Source: Hyaloraphidium curvatum (Eukaryota; Monoblepharomycota; Hyaloraphidiomycetes; Hyaloraphidiales; Hyaloraphidiaceae). From it: DNA of 64,000 nt. This document shows, one piece after another, positions 10,455-19,923 of this stretch. Under the pieces are notes generated by a model, which searched no databases, had not been told where the DNA came from, and saw only the letters and a list, made by a program, of their open reading frames with translations. Within the stretch, counting starts at the first letter, position 1, and the number at the start of each line of letters is the position of its first letter. Where the stretch lies: contig JAIVFI010000012.1 in assembly GCA_025558095.1 (NCBI GenBank), positions 124,001 to 188,000 of the forward strand. The letters are read 5' to 3'. The position numbers were made by a program, and so were the translations under genes.

Positions 10455-11648
10455 ATGACCGAGCTCATCGAAAAACCTGTCACGATGCCCTGCCCGCCTG
10501 AACCGGAGCTCGGGCTGCGCGAACGACGCGTCGGGGAACCTGGTCCCGCGGTCCCGTCGCTCTCGTCTCTGCCGCCCGAGCTTCTGCTGCTCGTCATGGA
10601 ACTGGTCCTCGAGGAGGACGAGTGCTTTAGCAAGAAGAAGTCGCTGCTGGACCTGCTTTCGACCTGCCGTCGCCTGCTCACCGTCGGGATACCCTTGCTG
10701 GTTCGGAAGCTCAAGATTTCGCCCGGCTACGACGAAACTTTGGACAAGTGGCGAGGGCTCCTCACGGACGCTTTGGATCTGAAGAAGCTCCAGAACGTGT
10801 CTGAGCTGGACATCTCCATCGGTTCCGAAGATCCGTTCCCCGAAGCCCTGCTGCGCGGAGCCGGCCCGTACATCCGGAAGCTCGGGATCTACGTGTCCAG
10901 CCTTGAGGGCCTTTCGGCTTTTCTTCGTAGCATCAACCACGCTACCTCGCTGATTCGCGTCGAAATCTCGCTCGGCCCATACGGAGATCATCACCTGTGT
11001 CGCGGTGAAGGGCAGAATCCCGCCGATCCTCGGGCAGACGCATACATTCCATTGCTGGAGCATCTCGACGAGCTCGATACGCTCGATCACATTCAGCTGC
11101 ATTCGTACTCCGAACCTACCGACTGGGTCCCGAGCAGCCTCAGCTGGCCGGAAGCCATCAGCTCCTTCCCGAACGTCGCCGCCAAGCTCCGCAAGATCAT
11201 GATCAACGCCAACGAGCTCCCGCCGTGGACTATGGCAGTGTTCGAGAATGTGGACCAGGTCGACGTCTCTTTCTTCTCTTACGACATCGAGGCGGACGAG
11301 AACGAGATCGCTTCGATCCGGGCTTCCTTTCCCAGCGTCGAAGATCTCTGGGTCTACAACGCGCCCACTCGGATCCTTGCCGGCTGCGAGTGGGAAGGTC
11401 TGAAGCGGATCCACTTTCACTACCGCTATCTTGACCTTTCCCGGGACGCTTTCCCCGCGGTGCGCGCCGCGATCGCCTCCTCGGGCACCAGGATCGACAT
11501 CGACCCCAACTGGGAGGGCATCTTCGCCCCGCGAGCGACCTACCCCCGTTCCATGGTGCGAGCCATGGAGAGGGAGGAGCGCTTCTGGTCCGGGATCGAA
11601 AGGGTCTGTTACACCGAGTGGGAAAGACGTTTGGAAGTACCATGTTGA
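10455..11648 (+). CDS. F-box-like / leucine-rich-repeat-like protein, local family member A
   Basis: ATG at 10455; 397 aa, no introns. Residues about 35-75 (SLPPELLLLVMELV...LLDLLSTCRRLL) are F-box-like, which would recruit the protein to an SCF ubiquitin ligase. The rest is made of irregular LRR-like strand/helix units without catalytic motifs, presumably a substrate-binding surface. Paralogues lie at 9285-10287 (broken), 16662-17833 (broken) and 19924-21219 (intact). The frame stops at 11648 with ERRLEVPC, but the next frame continues as a sensible acidic tail (ERYDGYPAADSEDEDED) to a TGA at 11725-11727. The paralogue also ends in an acidic tail, so a recent frameshift near 11635 may have replaced the C-terminus. 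Confidence 0.75.
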   Translation: MTELIEKPVTMPCPPEPELGLRERRVGEPGPAVPSLSSLPPELLLLVMELVLEEDECFSKKKSLLDLLSTCRRLLTVGIPLLVRKLKISPGYDETLDKWRGLLTDALDLKKLQNVSELDISIGSEDPFPEALLRGAGPYIRKLGIYVSSLEGLSAFLRSINHATSLIRVEISLGPYGDHHLCRGEGQNPADPRADAYIPLLEHLDELDTLDHIQLHSYSEPTDWVPSSLSWPEAISSFPNVAAKLRKIMINANELPPWTMAVFENVDQVDVSFFSYDIEADENEIASIRASFPSVEDLWVYNAPTRILAGCEWEGLKRIHFHYRYLDLSRDAFPAVRAAIASSGTRIDIDPNWEGIFAPRATYPRSMVRAMEREERFWSGIERVCYTEWERRLEVPC

Positions 11649-11859
11649 GCGCTACGACGGCTACCCAGCGGCGGACTCTGAGGACGAGGACGAAGACGGC
11701 ACCGATCCCGCGCAAGAGGATCCATGAACTGATAGATGCTCGCTCTCGCTACATCTGTCAGCCGACTTGCCCCACCATTCGGCCTTCTACCGCCACAGGT
11801 CCGTCCCCCCACCCCGTCCAATCTCGCCGCCTTTCTTAGCAGTGCCCCATTGTCCGAGC

Positions 11860-12324
11860 TCAAATGAGCTTCTCGTGCCTGAACTGCACCGCCAGGGCCG
11901 CCGCCAGCGCCGACGCGATGGAGAGAACGAACGCCGAGCCGACCCTGTAAGACCCCCTCGCTTTGGCGGACATCCCGCCCGCGTCCCCCCTCAGGATGGC
12001 CGTAATCAGCAGCCCCGCGCCGCCATTGCTAACCAAGCCCATAATAACGGCGTGCTTCGGGAATTTGCCGGCGTCGACCAGCGATATGCCGCCGCGGTAG
12101 CCGACCAGCAGCGCGAGCCAGGCCCAGCCGAGCAGGCGCACCGCGAGCACGTACGGGCCGGGTTCGGGGAGCCCCAGGGATTTGGGGAAGCTCGCGGCGG
12201 GGGTGAGGAGGAGGGGGAGGCAGCCCGAGACGAAGGTGCCGGCGATCTTGGTCCAGATGACGGGGCGGAGCCAGCCGAGGCCGGGCGCGAGCGCGGGCGC
12301 CGGGTCGAAGAAGCTGGCGGCCAT
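11860..12324 (-). CDS. small four-helix integral membrane protein
   Basis: A 154-residue frame starting at ATG 12324 (MAASFFDPAPAL). Hydrophobicity suggests four transmembrane segments: about residues 25-45, 60-80, 93-112 and 130-147. It ends in a short basic tail (QFRHEKLI). No recognised catalytic motif. The layout resembles small DoxX-like or other four-helix membrane proteins, but I cannot assign a family. It is convergent with the F-box gene to its left; 290 bp separate it from the EIPR1-like gene to the right. Confidence 0.6.
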   Translation of the reverse strand: MAASFFDPAPALAPGLGWLRPVIWTKIAGTFVSGCLPLLLTPAASFPKSLGLPEPGPYVLAVRLLGWAWLALLVGYRGGISLVDAGKFPKHAVIMGLVSNGGAGLLITAILRGDAGGMSAKARGSYRVGSAFVLSIASALAAALAVQFRHEKLI

Positions 12325-12615
12325 TGACGGGTCGGCGAGGTTGTTTGCAGGCGGTGTCCCCCGTGTTGTTCGGCAAGCGGCGGAGCGGAGTCCGGGTGTT
12401 TTATAGGTCCCTGGCGGGGGATCTCGTTTCTCCGCAGTCACTCGCGGACCTTGAGGGCCATCCTAGTTCTCCCGACCGAACACGCAACACCTATTCGGTC
12501 AATAATGGATATCTCATTCGATGTCTAGCAGGGTTCGAGCTAAGAGGTCATCCGAGGGCGCGGGATCGGCCATTGTAGCCTGCCAACCGGCGCCATCGCA
12601 ATCCGCATCCCACCA

Positions 12616-13847
12616 TCATTCACCCAGCATCACGGCCAGCCTCACGTTCCTCGGCACCTCCCCCGCCCCCACCCTCCCTCCCGGCTCGCCCCACGCGCAC
12701 CCCGCAAACGCCCACCCCCCACCCCTGGCCCACGCCACGTCCGCCACCGAGTCCTGGAATATGTCGAAGCTCGCCAGCAGCCCGTCCGCCCCCCTCTTCC
12801 TCGGCTCGCTCCTCCCCGACCCCTCCGAATCGTCCGACGAACCGCTCGACCCCTGCCCCGCGTACGACGCCGTTCCCAGCCCGTGCAGCCGCACCTGCGC
12901 GTCCGTCGAGGCGGCGAGGAGCAGCTGGTCGTGCGTGGGGTGGTACGCGACCGAGGTGACCCAGTGGCTGGCGGCGCGGAGCTCCTTGGCGCATTCGGGA
13001 GCGGCGCGGAGGTCCCAGACGCGGACCAGGCCGTCCTGCCCGCCAGTGGCGATGTGGTGGGGGAGGTTGGGGTTGTAAGAGTGGGCGGTGGCGCGGCGGT
13101 GGCAAGGGATGGAGGCGGTGGGGGAGGGGGAGGCCGAGCGAGAGTCAAAGAGGTGCAGATGGGATCCGACAGTGACGGAAAAGAGATGCGGGGAGTGCGG
13201 ATTGCAGGCCAATGACGTCGGGCCGTCGGGACTTGGCGCTAGCGTCGCCTTGAAAGAGGCCTTGGGTCCCGCGGCAGGAGTTTGGAAGAGTGTCACCGCC
13301 CCCCCTGCCGGGTTCCACGAGGCGGCAAACAGGAACGAGGGCCGGTCGACAGGCTCCGAAGCCAGCTTGATCCCAACGGTCCGTTCCGGGATCCCGGGGA
13401 GGTGTGCCAGGGGTTCGGCCCCAGGGCCCTCGGCGTAGGGCACGCGGACCAGGGCGGCCCTGACGCCATTTGTCCGCGATCCAAATGCCACGAACGCGTT
13501 CCAGCAGTTCTGCTCGGCGCCGTACGCCTCCAGGGCCGCGATCTCGTCGCGCGGGAAAGTTGGGGTCGGCTGCCCCGGAACATGCGGGCCCGGCTTTCCC
13601 GCGGCGCCGAGCGCGAACGGAACATCGAAACCCTCGAGCCGCCCGTCATCTTCGGCGGCGACAACGGCGAGCTCGGCGCCGGCTTTCGGCGACGACGAAG
13701 CGGCGAGGAAGTGCGCGGCGTCGCGGCCCGGCGCCGGCGGCAGCGCGCACAGTGCCGTCGACGGGTGTCTGCCCGCGGACGGCTGTTAGAAAATGCAAAT
13801 GCGCGTACTCGACGCGTTGAAACCCACTTGAGCGAGAATATGCTCAT
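12616..13847 (-). CDS. EIPR1/TSSC1-like WD40 protein (EARP/GARP-interacting)
   Basis: Main exon 13782-12616. An acceptor with a branch-like CTAAC (TTCTAACAG) follows a short first exon, probably 13847-13824 (MSIFSLKW), over a 41-bp intron with a weak GTTTCA donor. The total of 396 aa matches EIPR1 (about 387). Visible WD repeats include ATGGQDGLVRVWDLR, and HWVTSVAYHPTHDQLLLAAS followed by an acidic insert and LASFDIFQDSVADVAWA, the order found in human EIPR1. The family binds EARP/GARP tethering complexes and acts in endosomal recycling and dense-core vesicle traffic. The first exon is the least certain part. Confidence 0.8.
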
Positions 13848-13951
13848 CCTAGTTGGAGCGGGGAGGCGGACGGAGTGGACGTTCAAGGCGCGCTGTAGTC
13901 CCTTGAATTGTGGCGCCGCGTTCCTCATTGGGACGTCGCTCTCTCGCCGCG

Positions 13952-16517
13952 ATGGCGCCTCCGAGCTCTCCCTCCGCACGCGGCACGCTCGCCGCCATGT
14001 TCCTCGCCGTTTTCGCGGCGGTCGTCGCGTCGGGCGGCGTCCGCGCGTCCCCTTCGGCCCTCGGCCTCTTTTCCGTCGAAGTCACCGACTCGCACTCGCT
14101 GCTGCGCCGGAGCCCGCCCATTCCGGAGCAGTGCGTCTTTTGGTAATTTCTTCTCCGTGATGGCATGCTGGCGCTCCACTGACTCATCGTTCCTCTCTTC
14201 TCCCCCCATCGTCTCCCAGCCCGAACCCCGAAACCGGTATCTGCGTCTACTTGAGCTCCAACGACTCCAACTGCGGAGCTTGCGGCACTCAATGTGCGGC
14301 GAACCAGTTCTGCTACCAGAGGAGATGCATGGTGGGTCCGGCTTGTTTCTCGGAGAGCTCCGCTTGACGCCGCCCAGACCAACCAAGAGTTTTGCTCGAT
14401 GAACGGCCAGACAGCCTGCGGCGACAAGCCGCCGCGTTGCGCCTCGGATACGTCGCCCCAGGATTGCGGCACTTGCAATGTAACGTGCCCCTCGGACTTG
14501 CCGTACTGCCAGAAGGGCCAGTGCCAGCGGTGCCTGGACGGCGCGTTCGTCTGCAACGGCCAGTGCGAGTTCGTTTCCAACCAAAACTGCGGATCATGCG
14601 GCACTGTGTGCCCGAACGGCACCGTCTGCAACCAGTACTTTGCCAACGGCACCTACAATCCCGGTCCCTACACCTGTGAACCGCAGCAGTGCAGCGGCAT
14701 CGAGTCGTGGTGCCCCAACCAGGGCTGCGTCGGCCTTACCTACGACAAGAACAATTGTGGAGCTTGCGGGACGAAATGTTTGCCCGGGCAGGTCTGCAAG
14801 GACTCGACGTGCCAGCCTTGCTCTATCTACGGCTCAGGGTACACCAACTGCAGCGGCATCTGCACGAGCACCGAGTACGACAACAGTAACTGCGGATCGT
14901 GCGGCACGGTGAGACCGTGCGGGAGCTTTGGTTTTGTTCTGATCTGTTGGCTTTGTTTAGACATGCGCCATGGGCGAGACCTGCATGAGCTCGACGTGCG
15001 GCTGCGGCTGGCCGTCGGGGCCCGACCCCAACTTCACCGACTGCCCGTTGTCCAACGGGACCACGTACCGGTGCCGCGACTTGAACAACGACCAGCTCAA
15101 CTGCGGGTCCTGGTGGGTGCCCACCGGCTTCGCCGTCGAGTTTTTCGTGCTCACGGCCCGCGGTTCCAGCGGCAACGTCTGCCCGGGCTGGAACAGCACC
15201 ACGGGCCAGGCAACCAACGGCTACTTGGCGTGGTGCAACGCCGGCAAGTGCGACTGCTCGCAGCGCAGCAACCCCTACGCCCCCTTCCTCCTCAACTGCG
15301 GCACAAAGTGCGCCGACCCCCAGACGGACGACCAGAACTGTGGATCATGTGGGAACGATTGTGGTCCAGGGAATGCCTGCTACCAGGCGAAGTGCTACTC
15401 CTGCGCCCGCTTGAACATGATCCCGTGCCCCGAGCTCAACAATCAGTGCATGTCCCAGAGCGAGTTCGACTACTTCTGCCCGTCTGGCCCCAACTTCACC
15501 ACGACGACCACGGCCACGGGCACCGCGACCTCGCTCCCCACCACCACCGTGCTCCCCCCCAACCCCACCTTCGCCGTGCCCCCGGGCAACATGAGCTGCA
15601 TGCGCTCCTGCGGCGACAAGGGCAACTACCTCCTCGTGCGCCCCGTCGTCCTCGACGGCTCGCGCACCGCCACGATCCAGTGCATCGGCCCCGACACCTC
15701 CAAGTGCGCCTGGTTCACCGATGCCGCCTGCACCGCCGTCGCCCCCGGCGAGTCGGCCCCCGACCCGGGGTACAACACCGGCTTCGTGTGCCCGCAGACG
15801 ACCACGGGGTGGTGCAGCATCGCCTACGCGTACCAGTGGATCGCTCCCGGGACGCCGTTCCCGCCGAATTGCCCCGCCCCGGCGCTGCCGACCTCGGACG
15901 CCTTCGCCATCTCGCAGAGCGCCAACGTCTGCGTGAGGTCCTGCGTGGACAGGGGGAACTACGTGCTCGCCAAGTCGCAGGTGGTCAGGTCGATCTCGCA
16001 GTTTGGCATACAGTGTTCGGGGACGTCGACGTCTTCTTGCGGGTGGTGGGTGCTCCCCGGCCCGGAAGTATTGCCCTCTCGCTGATATGGCCCGCTATCC
16101 AGGTTCACCGACGCGGCGTGCACCCAGGTCGCGCCCGGCGAGACCGGCGCCGGCTCCTCGGGCGTGGTCTGCGACCAGATCGTGGCCGGATGGTGCGGTG
16201 CCTCGTGGAACGTCGTCGCCCTCGGCCTGCCGCAGCAGAACTGCACCTTCGTGACGACCTCCCCGGTTACGGCTACCGCGACGGCCACAGCGACGGCGAC
16301 GGGGCCGGGGACGAGCGTGGTGCCGACGTCGGGCGGCACGGCGACGACCTCGGGCGCGACGAGCGGGGCCACATCGGCGGCCACTTCGGCGGCGACCTCG
16401 GCAAGCACGGCGGGGCCGACGACTGCTGCGACGAGCACGTCGAGGCCCAGCTCGGGTGGGCGGCTCGCGCCTGGGCTGCTTGCCTTCATTGCCGTGCTGG
16501 TGGCCTTGATCTTCTAG
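13952..16517 (+). CDS. large secreted cysteine-rich protein: Stig1-like repeats plus two novel Cys modules, GPI-type tail
   Basis: Five exons (13952-14142, 14220-14331, 14378-14908, 14961-16045, 16103-16517) join in frame into 777 aa. A signal peptide covers about residues 13-32 (GTLAAMFLAVFAAVVASGG). Residues about 75-390 hold repeated NCGxCGxxC units (NCGACG, NCGSCG and others, five clear plus one CGTC variant), like plant Stig1 and myxobacterial surface repeats. About residues 488-565 and 594-690 are two copies of another module (SC..D.GNY ... C.WFTDAAC..VAPGE ... GWC) that recurs in the gene at 31173-33644. The end is a Thr/Ala/Ser-rich stalk and a hydrophobic tail (LAPGLLAFIAVLVALIF), so a wall- or membrane-anchored exterior protein is likely. 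Its partner is unknown. Confidence 0.8.
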
Positions 16518-16661
16518 CAGTGTGGGTAGTCAACTATCTATCGGGAGGTATGCTATGTAAAGGACGGGCGTGTGGTTTCCGGTAATGAGACGAATCCTTA
16601 ATCTACATCGTCCTCCGTATCAGAGCCGACGACAGGATTCCAGACAAGTGCATAGCTACCA

Positions 16662-17833
16662 TCAATTATCCTGCCGATGCGCCACGTCGCTGAGGAAGAC
16701 CTCCCAGTCGCCGTACCTGTCCACCGTCGCGCCCTTCAGCCCGAGCCAGAAGGCCTCCTCGGCCCGCAGCGCCGCGACCGCTGCGTAGGCCATGCGCGCC
16801 GCGTCGTCGCCGTCTTCGTCGTCGAAAACCACGATGACCTCCTCCTCGTGGTTCCGCCAGTCCGGCTCCAGTCGCACGGTCATCCCCGACGACGACATGA
16901 GCGATTCGACGGCGGGGAACTGCTCCGGCTTCAGCTCCAGGAAGCATTCGTGGAGGACGAGCTCCCGCAGGTCGGCCAGGGGGAAGCCGAGGAGGTCCTT
17001 GGTGCTCGCCATGTCCAGCGCGAGGCTCGTGCATCCGGGGAACGCGTCGCGGACCCGCTGCACCTCCTCGGCGTCGGGTTGCTCGGCGAATTCGATCCGC
17101 ACGGATCTGACGCTTCCGAGGCGAGCTCCCTCCCACTCGGGCAGATCGAGGACCTTGATGGCCAGCGAGTCCAGCCGCTCGGCGAAGACGGGATGGTCCA
17201 GGAGCAACGAGGGCCAACTGCGGTACTGGGCAAGAGGAATGCTGGGCAAACCGAGCAGATCGAGACGGAACGTTTCGAAAGTCGCGAGGGTGCCGAGGTG
17301 CCGCACCAAGGGCTCGAAAGGGCCCGCTCCCGGATCTGGCTGCTGCAAGTGGAGAGGTATGTCCACCCGGATTATGAGTTTGCGGAGCGAAGAAGCCAGG
17401 CAGATGACCGATACGGCGCCAGGTAAAAGGACGAAAGTGTCGAAGGTGATGGAAAGCTCCTCCAGGGAGCCCGCAACCTCGCGGATCAGGTCGATGTGGA
17501 ACCCGCCATCAGATAGGGTCACAACAGAAGATCGGGTCACAACAGAACGTTTCGTGACGTGCTTCAGCTTCTCCAGCCCAAGTTTGTCCGCGAGGAGGCC
17601 GTGAAACTTCTCCGCCCTGTCGCCCGGCAGAAGGTGAACGTTGAGCTCCCTCATCAACACGGTCGGAGCAACGTGCGTTTCCGCCGCGGCCGCTCCAGAG
17701 TCTCCATGATGAGCAATAGGACCTCCCCGGGAAGGGTCGCCAGAGTGGGCTCCACGGGGCCATCGGGCGCCCCCGTCCCAAGCCCATCGCCATGCTGCAG
17801 CGCCTCCGAGCTGATTGACTGGGCCTCTGCCAT
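16662..17833 (-). pseudogene. F-box/LRR-like family member B, F-box deleted
   Basis: The ATG at 17833 (MAEAQSISSEAL) begins a frame matching member C at 19924 through LATLPGEVLLLIMETLERP. The segment equivalent to HLLSTCRRLLVLGMPL is then lost: about 48 bases in C correspond to 8 here, a net deletion not divisible by three, so the frame hits a stop. Similarity resumes in another frame with LMRELNVHLLPGD and runs open to the stop at 16662 (GDWEVFLSDVAHRQDN). A protein of about 330 aa without an F-box could still start at the internal Met of LMREL. A short duplicated block (gggtcacaacagaa, about 17517-17552) adds a tandem RSSVVT. Very close to member C overall. Confidence 0.75.
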
Positions 17834-17919
17834 GGTGTAACCCGCCCCGCCGGGTCGACGCGATGTTTGTTGACACAGGTCGAACGCGATCGACGCGCGT
17901 CAACGCGCCCCGCCCGCAG

Positions 17920-18945
17920 ATGCCGCCGGATCCCGAGAGCATCCTTGGATCCTCCCTGAATGTGCTGTTCGGCGAGCCCCCGATCTCATACTCCGCGGAG
18001 GACGACGAAAATGGGGAGCTCGCCGTGCGCGTGCGGACTCTGTCCCCGCCCGCGCCGGACGACACACGCATCCGCCTCTCGGAGCGCGAGTTCCGCCTCC
18101 GCCTCCCCGCACAGGCGGCGCCGGAGACGGCACTGATGGCGCACTACCTGTGGAACGCGTCGATCGTGCTCGCGAGGATGGCAGCGTTCGCGACGTCGGT
18201 CGGGGTGGCGGCACGGCACGGCACGTCCTTCGCAGTGGAAACCAACGAATTGGAACACTGGGAGGCGTTTGATTTGCTCTCGGATACTAGCCCAGCGTCT
18301 TGTTTGGAGCTGGGCGCCGCCTCGGGCCTCCTGGGCCTCGCCTGCTCAAACCTTCTCCCGTCGTCGGCCGTCGTCCTCTCGGACTACCCCGCCCCAGAGA
18401 TCCTCGACGCGCTCTCGCACAACATCTCCCGGAACGGATCGCGGTGCTTCGTCTGCGGACACGCCTGGGGATCCCCCGATCCCATGGTGTCGCACCCCGA
18501 CGGGCTCCCCGTGCCGGAAAAGCACGACCTCCTGCTGCTCGCGGACACGCTGTACCACCCGCCTTCGTTCCCCGCGCTGATCGCTTCCCTGCGGCGGTTT
18601 TCCAACCCGGGAACGAGGGCGCTGCTCGCGTTCGGGCTGCACACGGGGCCCTGGGCCCCGCGCGCGTTCCTCCACCTCGCGGAGGAGGACGGGTGGGAGG
18701 TGCGCAGGCTCGCGGTGGTCCGGGTGACGGGGGATTTGCTGGACGATTCGGAACAGCCGGTGGAGTGCCCGGATTTGGAGGAGACTGTCGAGGCCGCGAT
18801 GCCGCACATGCGGATCGCGTTCTCGGGGGGTAGGGGCATGGACGGCGAAGATTGGGACGGTCTGGTGCCGGCGCACTTGCCGGAGGAGGAGAAGGTGGTG
18901 CTGAAGAAGGGGATCGTGGTGATTTACGGCATGCGGAGGGGTTGA
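17920..18945 (+). CDS. EFM7/NNT1-like protein N-methyltransferase
   Basis: I chose ATG 17920 (MPPDPESILGS), which matches the usual family start; an in-frame ATG at 17863 would add 19 residues. 341 aa, no introns. LWNASIVLARM (about 78-88) is the W-N-A/S motif before the SAM site. ELGAASG (130-136) is motif I, VVLSDYPAPEIL follows as the acidic-loop strand, and DLLLLADTLYHP is motif IV. Yeast Efm7 methylates the N-terminus and Lys3 of eEF1A; that role here is an inference. The start lies only about 85 bp from the divergent broken F-box gene. Confidence 0.8.
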   Translation: MPPDPESILGSSLNVLFGEPPISYSAEDDENGELAVRVRTLSPPAPDDTRIRLSEREFRLRLPAQAAPETALMAHYLWNASIVLARMAAFATSVGVAARHGTSFAVETNELEHWEAFDLLSDTSPASCLELGAASGLLGLACSNLLPSSAVVLSDYPAPEILDALSHNISRNGSRCFVCGHAWGSPDPMVSHPDGLPVPEKHDLLLLADTLYHPPSFPALIASLRRFSNPGTRALLAFGLHTGPWAPRAFLHLAEEDGWEVRRLAVVRVTGDLLDDSEQPVECPDLEETVEAAMPHMRIAFSGGRGMDGEDWDGLVPAHLPEEEKVVLKKGIVVIYGMRRG

Positions 18946-19014
18946 TTTAATGGCAAGGGAAGAGATGGCAGAAGATCTTATTCAACGGCTCCAATTACAT
19001 CGCGAGCCGACCGA

Positions 19015-19806
19015 CTAGGAGCTCCTGACGGGTGCCGTGTCCTTGAAGCAGATGTCAAAGATTCGGTTGACCTCCGTCTCGGCCCGGCCGGGCTGCACCA
19101 TTCCGAGGTGCTTCCGCGCCGAATCCTCGGCAGCCTTGCGCGCACACGACCGCCTGAACCACGAGATCAGTGGCGGAGCGCACTGTCCCAGCGCCGAGGC
19201 ACGGATCTCGGAGCAGAGAAAAGCAGCTGTGAAGGTGGTCGGGAAAGGCTGGGGTTGCGCGGGCGTGGCGGCCTTCTTCACGTCCGTTTCGCCCGGCGTC
19301 GGTGCGGGAGCATCTTCGGGTGTTTCGTTCTGGGATCCGCTGCCCAGCTTCTCCTTCACGAGGTCCGAGGTGTAGCGATACCACTTCCGAGCAAAGTCCT
19401 CGGCCTCCTTGGGCACCACCCCGTCGAACACGGCCTTCAGCCCACCGCGCTGCCTCGGCACCCCCGCCTCCTCGAGCAGCAGCTCCTCCCTCTCGGCCTC
19501 CCCCGGGTACACCCCCGTCGAATAGTCCCTCCCCTGGTCCCACGCGTGGACCAGCTCGTGCACCAGCGTCTCCCTCAGCTCGCTCCGCATCCGAAGCTCG
19601 TCGCAGCACAGTATGATCCGCCGCGCGTTGGGGTCGTAGTAGCCGCGGGCGCCCTCGGAGGTTGTGCCGCGGCAGGGCGTGCAGACGATGCCGGGCTTGG
19701 CGAGCACGTGCGGGCGCGAGGAGGAGATGCGCTGCAGGAGCAGCGCCACGGTCGGGTCCGAGGGAAGGAGCGTGGCGAGGTGCTCATTACATGACCGTGC
19801 GTCCAT
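19015..19806 (-). CDS. ATP23: Atp23-like mitochondrial inner-membrane metalloprotease with a large insertion
   Basis: A 263-aa frame from ATG 19806. HELVH at residues 83-87 is the zinc metalloprotease HExxH; GIVCTPC (39-45) and the C-terminal half (CSEIRAS 198-204, SCARKAAEDSA about 220-230, ETEVNRIFDICFKDTAPV near the end) are diagnostic of Atp23. Atp23 processes Atp6 and assists F1Fo-ATPase assembly in the intermembrane space. In known members the CSEIRAS segment follows HExxH by about 20 residues; here about 110 intervene, including an acidic/Pro-rich linker (about 155-190). The insert is in frame, with no splice signals making it an intron that I can see. Divergent from the F-box gene at 19924. 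Confidence 0.85.
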   Translation of the reverse strand: MDARSCNEHLATLLPSDPTVALLLQRISSSRPHVLAKPGIVCTPCRGTTSEGARGYYDPNARRIILCCDELRMRSELRETLVHELVHAWDQGRDYSTGVYPGEAEREELLLEEAGVPRQRGGLKAVFDGVVPKEAEDFARKWYRYTSDLVKEKLGSGSQNETPEDAPAPTPGETDVKKAATPAQPQPFPTTFTAAFLCSEIRASALGQCAPPLISWFRRSCARKAAEDSARKHLGMVQPGRAETEVNRIFDICFKDTAPVRSS

Positions 19807-19923
19807 CGTTGGCGGAGCAGATCGCCGCGAGAAAGCCGACGCGACTGTGGGGGGTTCGGTTTCTGAGAGGTTCGATCGACGCGTTTCGGCAACCGCCTTC
19901 GAAGTTCTGCGGCAGAGTCCACC

